Positions 1-5,512 of a stretch of DNA of 9,158 nucleotides are shown one piece after another (positions within the stretch are counted from its first letter, which is position 1; the number at the start of each line of letters is the position of its first letter). Source of the stretch: Alphaproteobacteria bacterium (GTDB taxonomy: Bacteria > Pseudomonadota > Alphaproteobacteria > BNTO01); contig BNTO01000022.1 of NCBI GenBank assembly GCA_025996655.1, positions 1 through 9,158 on the forward strand. Reading direction: 5' to 3'. The notes beneath the pieces were generated by a model, which ran no database searches, had not been told where the DNA came from, and saw only the letters and a list, made by a program, of their open reading frames with translations. The translations under genes were made by a program, and so were the position numbers.

Positions 1-1
1 C

Positions 2-151
2 TTGGGGAAAAGATTGAAGGCGATAAAAGGGTTTACCCCCGTAGAATTTGTTGCTAAAAAGATGGGGAAAGAGTCGACGGAGTTTGCTCAAGAATTATAC
101 AACAAGAATTTGGGACTAGACAGGTATCGACCTCAAATTCAACCAGGGTAA
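2..151 (+). CDS. IS481-like transposase, C-terminal fragment (runs off the left edge)
   Basis: An open frame enters from the left edge and ends at TAA 149-151, giving 49 visible residues. The segment LKAIKGFTPVEFVAKKMGK resembles the end of IS481-type DDE transposases, where an LKALKGLTPYEFI-like block follows the last catalytic residue and precedes a short basic tail. This is recalled family similarity, not a search result. The catalytic aspartates and glutamate would lie outside the window, so it cannot be judged whether the element is intact. No matching terminal inverted repeat could be placed in the downstream 150 bp. It could instead be a remnant of a related rve-domain transposase. Confidence 0.55.
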   Translation: MGKRLKAIKGFTPVEFVAKKMGKESTEFAQELYNKNLGLDRYRPQIQPG

Positions 152-190
152 CCTTATTTCGATCACAAAGGTAGTTTTTTAAAGTGATGG

Positions 191-220
191 GGCGAAGCGT
201 TTTTCAGCTTCTCCTTTTTT
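191..220 (+). terminator. possible intrinsic terminator after the transposase fragment
   Basis: GGCGAAGC (191-198) can pair with GCTTCTCC (207-214) with one mismatch around an 8-nt loop, and six T residues follow directly (215-220). The stem is short, so this is moderate support. It lies 40 nt after the transposase stop and 80 nt beyond the end of the convergent minus-strand gene. Confidence 0.45.
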
Positions 221-299
221 AGGATTCTGTCTTGAAAGGATTGAACGTATAGTCGTTGTTCATAAGGTTCCTATAACGGCCTAGCGGAGTATTTTTGCA

Positions 300-1286
300 T
301 TAATCTGCCGCCTCCACCTCCTTAAAGTGCTCCACCAGTTTTAAAAGTTCGCCTTCCGAGTCGCACGCGTTGACGGCAGCGCGAAACGGAGCCGAGCCCG
401 TACGTCCTTTGCTGTACCAGCTTAGATGTTTTCGTGCGATGCGAACGCCTCTGTAGGCGCCGTAATAGTCCAAAATTAATGCCATATGCGCTAAAACAAC
501 CTGGTAGAGCTCCTCCCCTGTGGGGGGCGGTGGGACCGTTCCCCCAGCCAAAAATTTCCCCATATGGTGCAAAATCCAGGGTTTTCCCCAAGCGCCTCGC
601 CCGACCATCACAGCGTCACAACCGCTTATTTTGAGTAAATTTTGTGCATCCGTTTCCGTTACAACATCGCCATTGCCAATGACAGGAAGAGAAACGGCCT
701 TTTTGACGTCGCCAATCGCCTCCCAATCGGCGCGACCCTCATAAAATTGTGAGCGCGTCCGTCCATGAACCGTCACGGCGGCCGCTCCTTCGTTTTCCGC
801 GATTTTGGCCAAAGACGCCGCGTTTTGCGTATTCTGATCCCACCCCAGCCGCATTTTAACGGTCACAGGGATGCGAACCGCGTCAACAACGGCACGAATA
901 ATGTTGGCAGCCAATGTTTCGTCTTTCATAAGTGCGGCGCCCGCTTCGGTATTCACCACTTTTTTGACAGGGCATCCCATATTGATATCCAAAAGATCAA
1001 CTCCAAGCTGTTCATTAAAACGCGCAGCTTCGGCCATAATACTGGGATCGTAGCCCACAAGTTGAACAGATACAGGGCCCGCCTCCCTTTGCGCTTCAAA
1101 AAAATGTAAGCGCTGACGAATTTTTTCGTGTTTTATCGCCTCAAGAACGGTGCGACTCGCGACCATTTCCGAAACGACTAACCCCGCTCCAAAATTTTTT
1201 ACCGTTTTACGAAAAGGAAAATCCGTAATCCCCGCCATAGGCGCAAGAAGGACGGGGGAAGAAAGGGAAACAGAGCCTATTTTCAC
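300..1286 (-). CDS. dusB: tRNA-dihydrouridine synthase (DusB/NifR3 type)
   Basis: The product is a 328-residue FMN-dependent enzyme that reduces specific uridines in the tRNA D-loop to dihydrouridine. Visible hallmarks are the N-terminal barrel signature APMAGITDFPFR (residues 15-26), the MGCPVKKV motif with the catalytic cysteine at 105, TVKMRLGW, the VHGRTRSQFYEG block, and the phosphate-binding segments VIGNGDV and AVMVGRGAWGKPW. Length and motif order are normal for the family. The start is GTG (plus-strand CAC at 1284-1286), chosen because the resulting MKIGSVSLSSPVLLAPMAG matches the usual DusB N-terminus. The Shine-Dalgarno is poor, with only a pyrimidine-rich stretch upstream. In many alphaproteobacteria this gene (nifR3) sits beside ntrBC; here it stands alone on the minus strand, divergent from the MORN gene. 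Assignment to the DusB subgroup is from sequence style and is likely but not proven. Confidence 0.94.
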   Translation of the reverse strand: MKIGSVSLSSPVLLAPMAGITDFPFRKTVKNFGAGLVVSEMVASRTVLEAIKHEKIRQRLHFFEAQREAGPVSVQLVGYDPSIMAEAARFNEQLGVDLLDINMGCPVKKVVNTEAGAALMKDETLAANIIRAVVDAVRIPVTVKMRLGWDQNTQNAASLAKIAENEGAAAVTVHGRTRSQFYEGRADWEAIGDVKKAVSLPVIGNGDVVTETDAQNLLKISGCDAVMVGRGAWGKPWILHHMGKFLAGGTVPPPPTGEELYQVVLAHMALILDYYGAYRGVRIARKHLSWYSKGRTGSAPFRAAVNACDSEGELLKLVEHFKEVEAAD

Positions 1287-1566
1287 AAAAGGGAGTGGAA
1301 AAATTTTGAAAGGGCCTGAGTTTTTCTAGCAAAAAAGAGGAGGGAAAAGAAGGTTGTTAAAGACAGACTCCAAAATTTTTCCTTGCGTGTGTTTGAACTC
1401 TTGCTGCAAAAACAACTTTTAGTTAATTTATCCAATTCCTAACTCAAAAATGCTTCCGAAAAATATATTGACTGAATGCTAAAATCATGGCACTCTGAAA
1501 CATATTGAGGCGATTACGTTTCTTGAAAAATGGATCGCTTGGTGTATGTTTTTTATGGAGTTTTAT
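1287..1566. other. divergent intergenic region between dusB and the MORN gene
   Basis: This AT-rich spacer should contain the promoters of both divergent genes. A TTGACT box lies at 1468-1473, but the hexamer 17 nt further on (CACTCT) is a poor -10. TAAAAT (1480-1485) and TATATT (1464-1469) look like -10 boxes but lack matching -35 boxes. No promoter is called on either strand. GGAG at 1557-1560 is the ribosome binding site of the MORN gene. Confidence 0.4.
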
Positions 1567-2374
1567 ATGAATATGAGAATGAAGAATTTAATGCTTGCAT
1601 CTACACTGCTGAGTGGAGTGTTAACATTTGAAGGGGAAAGTTCACGAGGTCCGAACGATTCTGCACAACGACAGAACGGCGTGTTGAAGTTTGCGAACGG
1701 GGACACGTACAGGGGAGAACTTGAAGAGGGAAAGGCAAATGGACAAGGTGTATGCGAATTCGCAGACGGGAGTTAGATACGAAGGAGGCTGGAAAGATAG
1801 CAAAAGGGAAGGAAAAGGGACCGTTACGACGCCTGACGGAAAAAAGTATGTGGGGGACTTCTTGAATGACTTTGGTGCAGGGGAAGTAGAGTGCACCGTT
1901 TGCGGAAGTGTCTATAAAGGACAGTGGTCCAAAAGCCGGAAGCACGGGAAAGGTACTCTGACAACGCCTGAAGGAAACCAATAAGAGGGAGAGTTTGTGA
2001 ACGATTTAATGGAGGGAGAAGGGATTATGACATATCCACTGGGTATGTACAAAGGACAATTCAAAGGCGGGCTAATGAATGGGAAGGGGATTAGTACATC
2101 ACCTCAAGGAGACAAACACGACGGGTACTGGTTGGATGGTGTGGCAGAAGGCCACGGGATATATACGAGAACCAACGGAAACGTATACGACGGAGAATTT
2201 AAAGCGGGCAAAATGGAAGGGAAAGGCGTCGAGACGGCACCAACTGGGGACAAGTTTGTAGGAACCTGGGTAAACGGAAGACGGACCCAGGGCTACTTTA
2301 TAAGTAAAGAAGGAGAGGTCCTGCCTTACGGACATTGGGAAGGGGATGAATTCGTTATCAATGAGCCCAAATAA
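1567..2374 (+). pseudogene. exported MORN-repeat protein, broken by a +1 base and an in-frame stop
   Basis: Three consecutive coding pieces make one protein when two lesions are corrected. Translation starts at ATG 1567 behind GGAG 1557-1560 and begins with a Sec-type signal peptide (basic MNMRMK, then a hydrophobic stretch). About nine MORN units of roughly 23 residues follow, each with the G-x-x-Y-x-G-x-[FW/L] core, for example GDTYRGEL, KKYVGDF, SVYKGQW, MYKGQF and NVYDGEF. One extra T near 1774 ends the first frame at TAG 1774-1776; removing it gives GSRYEGGW in perfect repeat register. A second lesion, TAA at 1982-1984, sits where the repeat expects tyrosine. The repaired protein would be about 268 residues. 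MORN repeats bind lipids or proteins and are common in eukaryotes and in some host-associated bacteria; the role here is unknown. The remaining repeats are well preserved, so the loss looks recent. Sequencing error is the alternative. Confidence 0.85.
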
Positions 2375-2386
2375 CAAAAATTCGTT

Positions 2387-2460
2387 TTCTAGGTAACAGA
2401 GAAGCCTAGAATAATTAAGCCCCGACTTCGCTACGAAGCTGGGGCATCTAACTGGCTTCT
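2387..2460. repeat. intergenic palindromic element with a strong hairpin
   Basis: The core is a hairpin at 2419-2445: GCCCC plus CTTCG pair with CGAAG plus GGGGC around a 3-nt CTA loop, with one 2x2 mismatch. Outside it, AGAAGCC (2400-2406) pairs perfectly with GGCTTCT (2454-2460) and TAGA (2407-2410) with TCTA (2447-2450), giving a rod of about 60 nt. A competing hairpin is TTCTAGG (2387-2393) with CCTAGAA (2405-2411). No T-run follows on the plus strand, so it is not a standard terminator. It may be a dispersed palindromic repeat or a structured untranslated region between the MORN gene and rseP. Confidence 0.5.
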
Positions 2461-2469
2461 TACGTGTCC

Positions 2470-2521
2470 TTCCCCTTCCGTTTTTAAAACAAAAAATACC
2501 TAAGACTTTGGAGAAGGGGAA
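2470..2521. promoter_or_regulatory. inverted repeat covering a Shine-Dalgarno-like sequence upstream of rseP
   Basis: TTCCCCTTC (2470-2478) is the exact complement of GAAGGGGAA (2513-2521), separated by a 34-nt AT-rich loop. The right arm overlaps a good Shine-Dalgarno sequence (GGAG 2510-2513) and the first base of an ATG (2521-2523) that opens only a 3-codon frame (ATG CTA CGA TGA). If transcribed, folding would hide this ribosome binding site. A regulatory role is inference only. Confidence 0.35.
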
Positions 2522-2565
2522 TGCTACGATGAAAATGAGGTTTGTTATTAAAAATTCTACCAAAG

Positions 2566-3702
2566 ATGAGTTTTCGCTTGCAGGGCATCGTTTCAGCGCT
2601 TCCTTTTTTTATTGTCCTAACCACCATTGTTTTCATTCACGAGCTCGGCCATTTTCTTATCGCCCGCCATTATAACGTTCAAGTCAAGACCTTTTCCATT
2701 GGTTTTGGCCCCAAACTTTTTGGCTGGACCGACAAAAAAGGCACGCAGTGGCGACTCAGCGCCTTTCCTTTGGGGGGGTACGTGATGATGCTGGGAGACG
2801 CCGACGCAAGCAGCACGCGCGCCAAACTGGACGGCTTGGACGACGACGCCATAGCGCGAACCTTGACAGGGAAAACGCCCTTTCAGCGCATGATGGTCGC
2901 GTTTGGTGGCCCCCTTTTTAATATTCTGTTGACGCTTCTTCTTTTTGCGGGGATCGGACGCTTCAAAGGAATTCCCGACATGGTCCCTAGAGTGCAAGAG
3001 GTCCTGGCTCATTCTCTCGCGTCTAAGGCGGGCCTTAAAAAGGGAGACATTATTTCGGGCGTGAATGACATCGCCGTTACAAAAGTTTCTGAAATGAAAA
3101 AGGCGCTGAAAAGCTATAGCGGCCAAGATGCCACCTTGCATTACAAGCGCGGAGGGAAATCTCTCCAAAGTGCAGTCGCTCTCTACGAAACGAAGGCTGA
3201 TGGGCAGAAAACGCCTTTATCTTTGTTGGGCGTCACCCTCAACGGAAACAGAATTTATGAAAAAGTGTCCGTTCTTAAGGCCTTAGGCTACGGCGCCACG
3301 TATTGTTACGAAGCGGCGCGCGGGCTCCTTGTGGGCCTGGGCCGCACGATTTCAGGGCAAAAAGACGGCGCAAAACTCGGCAGCTTTTTGATGATCGGCG
3401 ACGGCGCGCAAAAAAGTTTTTCTTCTGGCGGCGTGGATTTTCTCCTTTATATGGCCATGATCTCTTTTAGCCTCGGGTTTATTAATTTGTTCCCGATCCC
3501 GGTTCTTGATGGTGGGAATATTCTTTTAAATTTTATTGAGATTGTAATTCGCCGGCCGCTTTCAAGTGTTTTTGTTAATATTGTCTCTCTGGGCGGGGTA
3601 GGCCTTGTGGCGGCGCTTATGATGTGGTCGGTTTGGAATGATCTGGACCGCTATGGCGTGATAAAAGGAATCGTAGACTTTTTCAAAAAGTTGTTTCATT
3701 GA
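2566..3702 (+). CDS. rseP: RIP metalloprotease RseP (site-2 protease, M50B)
   Basis: This inner-membrane zinc protease cuts transmembrane segments, typically of anti-sigma factors after a first periplasmic cleavage, and clears signal-peptide remnants. The first transmembrane helix carries the active site HELGH (residues 25-29). A conserved FSIGFGPKLFGWTD and PLGGYV region follows, then a membrane segment near residues 112-130, one PDZ domain at about 142-197 (GLKKGDII...), and a late helix with the third zinc ligand in NLFPIPVLDGG (307-317). At 378 residues the length is normal for alphaproteobacteria. ATG 2566 is preferred because MSFRLQ leads directly into the usual first helix, but it has no obvious Shine-Dalgarno; TTG 2542 in the same frame, with GAGG just before it, is the alternative. 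The usual neighbours (dxr, cdsA, uppS, bamA) are absent, so it appears to be transcribed alone. Confidence 0.95.
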   Translation: MSFRLQGIVSALPFFIVLTTIVFIHELGHFLIARHYNVQVKTFSIGFGPKLFGWTDKKGTQWRLSAFPLGGYVMMLGDADASSTRAKLDGLDDDAIARTLTGKTPFQRMMVAFGGPLFNILLTLLLFAGIGRFKGIPDMVPRVQEVLAHSLASKAGLKKGDIISGVNDIAVTKVSEMKKALKSYSGQDATLHYKRGGKSLQSAVALYETKADGQKTPLSLLGVTLNGNRIYEKVSVLKALGYGATYCYEAARGLLVGLGRTISGQKDGAKLGSFLMIGDGAQKSFSSGGVDFLLYMAMISFSLGFINLFPIPVLDGGNILLNFIEIVIRRPLSSVFVNIVSLGGVGLVAALMMWSVWNDLDRYGVIKGIVDFFKKLFH

Positions 3703-3822
3703 GGAAACGGCGAAAAGGGACCTCTTTAGAAAAACAATCGGCCTGCAATTAAAAAGCTTGCAAAAAGTCAATAAGTCGCGTTACCTTTAAGAGTGTTGTT
3801 GTTTTTTTGTTTTGGAGTTATT
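3703..3822. other. short intergenic spacer with a T-rich leader
   Basis: No gene is seen here. TTGCAA at 3758-3763 could be a -35 box, but the hexamers 17-18 nt downstream (TTACCT or TACCTT) are weak, so no promoter is called. The last 30 nt are T-rich and end in GGAG (3814-3817), which sets the start of the next gene. No convincing rseP terminator is visible. Confidence 0.35.
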
Positions 3823-4347
3823 ATGAAAACTTTTTTAAAAGTCGCTGCGTGCGCTGCTGTACTTGTTGGTACACCTTGTATGGGATCAACGTATCGGACC
3901 TATACGTATGCTATCGACGCTAATGGGTCAACGTTCACCACGGAGCAAGGGTTCGTAGATGACATAGCGGCTACGAGGAGGGTCATAGCGGCCGTGGGCC
4001 ACCAAGATTGTGTAGCGTGCACCTACAACGGTCGAAAAGACATATTGGTAGAAAGGGGAGGAAAATTGTTATCTACGCGAGAACATGTTGGTCTGGTCCC
4101 CAAACTCGTCAGAGGTTGGCAAACGACTTTGATCGCATCCAAGAAGCGAACTGCAACCGAAGACGTCGCTTCGGCCGTCGAAAATATAGCGAAACTTGTC
4201 TTGACTGCGATCGACAGTCTTAAACCTGGTCCGCTCGATCCGGCTGACACCGAATTGCCGCAACCTCTGTCGACTCTGTTAAATTACTTGACCGCCTTTG
4301 CATTAGTCGTTGAACTTAGAAATGACAATTGGGATGGAACCTTATAA
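3823..4347 (+). CDS. small predicted exported protein of unknown function
   Basis: The 174-residue product is not recognised. ATG 3823 is chosen because GGAG (3814-3817) lies 5 nt upstream and translation then opens with a classical signal peptide: MKTFLK, a hydrophobic AACAAVLVG core, and a likely cleavage after about residue 21. The cysteine at 19 follows proline, so the lipobox is poor and a lipoprotein is unlikely. The mature part has a CVAC motif (63-66), which could form a disulfide or bind metal, a mixed charged middle, and a leucine-rich helix near the C-terminus (about 149-165). An in-frame GTG at 3793 would add ten residues before the signal peptide and is less likely. The gene stands alone between rseP and dapB. 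Its upstream leader resembles that of the exported MORN gene. It reads as an intact gene, but no homologue is recalled. Confidence 0.72.
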   Translation: MKTFLKVAACAAVLVGTPCMGSTYRTYTYAIDANGSTFTTEQGFVDDIAATRRVIAAVGHQDCVACTYNGRKDILVERGGKLLSTREHVGLVPKLVRGWQTTLIASKKRTATEDVASAVENIAKLVLTAIDSLKPGPLDPADTELPQPLSTLLNYLTAFALVVELRNDNWDGTL

Positions 4348-4367
4348 CGTTGAATTTGCAGGCCTCA

Positions 4368-4618
4368 AAAACGCTCACGCGTCGGCGTTTCGTTTTGTTG
4401 TTGCTTGCACAAGAAAAGAGGGGGCGAGCCCTTTCTGCGCAGGAGATACCGTCTGAATGTGACTTTTGAGAATCGAGCCCTGGAGTGCGGCTAAGCGAGA
4501 AACCTTGGAATGAACCCGAAGGAATGAGCTCTTATGGCTCATCCTCTGGTTCTTTCTGCTGAGAACTGCTAAAACCTAACGGCGAGTTCTTGCTTTACGC
4601 CTATAACGGGAGCGTTTT
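4368..4618 (+). promoter_or_regulatory. candidate structured leader RNA of dapB
   Basis: The 271-bp gap before dapB has no gene but several inverted repeats. AAAACGCTC (4368-4376) is an exact 9-nt complement of GAGCGTTTT (4610-4618), which ends next to the dapB ATG and includes part of the GGGAG ribosome binding site (4608-4612). Its inner part can instead pair locally with GCGTTT (4385-4390). A long imperfect hairpin spans 4507-4557: GAACC 4512-4516 pairs with GGTTC 4548-4552, and AGG plus ATGAGC (4520-4529, one bulged A) pairs with GCTCATCCT (4537-4545). A second hairpin, GTTCTT 4549-4554 with GAGAAC 4561-4566, competes with it. This resembles a leader switch or a small structured RNA. I could not match it to the lysine riboswitch. 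A TATAAC box lies at 4602-4607 without a -35. Whether the region is transcribed is unknown. Confidence 0.4.
4369..4397 (+). terminator. possible weak terminator after the exported protein gene
   Basis: AAACGC (4369-4374) pairs with GCGTTT (4385-4390) around a 10-nt loop, followed by the T-rich CGTTTTG. The stem is only six pairs, so termination would be weak. The left arm can pair equally well with the dapB ribosome binding region, which is described with the dapB leader. Confidence 0.3.
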
Positions 4619-5425
4619 ATGGCCTTAAAAATTGCCCTGGTTGGTGCGGGGGGCCGAATGGGACGGGCTCTCATAACCGAAATTGCGCAAAATGAGGCCT
4701 TTGTTTTGGCGTCAGCCCTTGAATCTGAAACGTCGCCCCTTTTGGGTGCGCCTGTTTTTGCGGATCAAACGCCGCCCCTTCTTTTTTCGAGCTCCCTCCC
4801 CGAAGCCCTTGCGTATTGTGACGTTGTGATTGATTTTTCAACCCCTTCCTCAATACATGCCCTTCTTCCTTTTTTGGAGCACTCTTCCAAACCCTGCGTC
4901 TGCGGCGTCACGAATCTGCCCGAAGAAGGACTTGCCGCCTTTAAAGCTTTGGCAAAGAAGATCCCCTTTTTTTATGCACCCAATATGAACCCTCTTGTAG
5001 CTCTTCTCAAAAGAGAAGTTTGCCTTTTGGCAAAAATTTTAGGCGATGAGTTTGATATTGAAATTTCCGAAACGCACCACCGCGGAAAGGCTGACGCTCC
5101 GTCAGGGACCGCGCTGAGCTTAGGGAAAGCCATCGCGGAGGCGCAAGGGAAAGATTTCGATCCATGCGCTTGCTTTTCGCGCACAGGCACGGTGGGCGCG
5201 CGCACAAAAGGAAGCATAGGATTTTCTGTGATCCGTGGAGGGCAAGTCCCCGGCCAGCACACCGTCCATTTTCTGGGGGATGCCGAGCATGTGTCTTTGA
5301 CGCACGAAAGTTTTTCGCGGCAAGTTTTTGCTAAAGGCGCTCTCGGCGCAGCCCAATGGCTCGTTTCGCAAGCCTCAGGCCGCCTTTACGGCATGGAAGA
5401 TTGGCTAGAAACGTTAGCGAAGTAA
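4619..5425 (+). CDS. dapB: 4-hydroxy-tetrahydrodipicolinate reductase
   Basis: DapB uses NAD(P)H to reduce 4-hydroxy-tetrahydrodipicolinate to tetrahydrodipicolinate in the cytoplasm, a step toward meso-diaminopimelate for peptidoglycan and toward lysine. Its dinucleotide-binding glycine motif is VGAGGRMGR (8-16). Further marks are VIDFSTPSS, the catalytic signature ETHHRGKADAPSGTAL (151-166) with the paired histidines 153-154 and lysine 157, and GTVGARTKGSIGF (190-202). The 268-residue length is standard. ATG 4619 has GGGAG at 4608-4612, 6 nt upstream. The usual N-x-S-x-GVN segment reads APNMNPLVALL here, a mild divergence. The gene appears monocistronic, with a long possibly structured leader and a strong terminator over its stop codon. 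Its retention suggests that the organism still makes diaminopimelate-type peptidoglycan. Confidence 0.97.
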   Translation: MALKIALVGAGGRMGRALITEIAQNEAFVLASALESETSPLLGAPVFADQTPPLLFSSSLPEALAYCDVVIDFSTPSSIHALLPFLEHSSKPCVCGVTNLPEEGLAAFKALAKKIPFFYAPNMNPLVALLKREVCLLAKILGDEFDIEISETHHRGKADAPSGTALSLGKAIAEAQGKDFDPCACFSRTGTVGARTKGSIGFSVIRGGQVPGQHTVHFLGDAEHVSLTHESFSRQVFAKGALGAAQWLVSQASGRLYGMEDWLETLAK

Positions 5426-5448
5426 CGTTTCTTTTGCTTTGATTTTTT
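5407..5448 (+). terminator. intrinsic terminator overlapping the dapB stop codon
   Basis: AGAAACGTTA (5407-5416) and TAACGTTTCT (5423-5432) form a perfect 10-bp stem with a GCGAAG loop, followed by a T-rich tail ending in six T residues (5443-5448). The dapB stop TAA (5423-5425) lies inside the stem. This separates dapB from the next transcription unit. Confidence 0.8.
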
Positions 5449-5471
5449 CTCCAAAAGTTCTTGATTTTTCG

Positions 5472-5498
5472 CTGACATTGTTCGCGTTTTGCTATACT
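5472..5498 (+). promoter_or_regulatory. possible promoter of the ompA/motB-like operon
   Basis: CTGACA (5472-5477) and TATACT (5493-5498) each match the sigma-70 consensus at five of six positions. The 15-nt spacing is shorter than the usual 16-18. Transcription would start near 5505, just before the TTG start codon at 5513, giving a nearly leaderless message. Its position directly after the dapB terminator supports a new transcription unit. Confidence 0.45.
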
Positions 5499-5512
5499 GA
5501 ACGGGGGAAATT

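Noticed and set aside
270..279. Shared 10-mer CCTATAACGG with 4600-4609 as a regulatory site
   Set aside because: The match is only ten bases with no shared flanks or -35 element, so chance is a sufficient explanation.
1468..1496. Sigma-70 promoter with TTGACT as -35
   Set aside because: The -10 position at normal spacing reads CACTCT; other A/T-rich hexamers are at the wrong distance.
1601..1981. 126-codon open frame on the minus strand over the MORN region
   Set aside because: Its length comes from the purine-rich MORN repeats on the other strand; the product is low-complexity F/S/P-rich and has no family features.
2419..2445. Intrinsic terminator for the MORN gene
   Set aside because: The stem is strong, but no T-run follows on the plus strand and only TTAATTATT follows on the minus strand.
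2529..2669. Alternative rseP start at ATG 2529 with a frameshift at the T-run near 2604
   Set aside because: The frame from 2566 already encodes the typical SALPFFIVLTTIVFIHELGH helix ahead of the T-run, so no frameshift is needed.
2617..3168. 183-codon open frame on the minus strand
   Set aside because: It lies entirely antisense to the clearly conserved rseP; its product is rich in R, K and Q with no recognisable domain, as expected for a shadow frame.
4480..4560. Lysine riboswitch
   Set aside because: A CCGAAG-like string occurs at 4516-4521, but the GAGGTGC-type 5' core and the five-way junction arrangement could not be found.
4399..4600. 6S RNA, signal recognition particle RNA or RNase P RNA in the dapB leader
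   Set aside because: The GGAAGGAAGC-type SRP loop and the GAGGAAAGTCCGGGC-type RNase P core are not present, and the pairing is not a convincing 6S central bubble. Kept only as a candidate structured leader.
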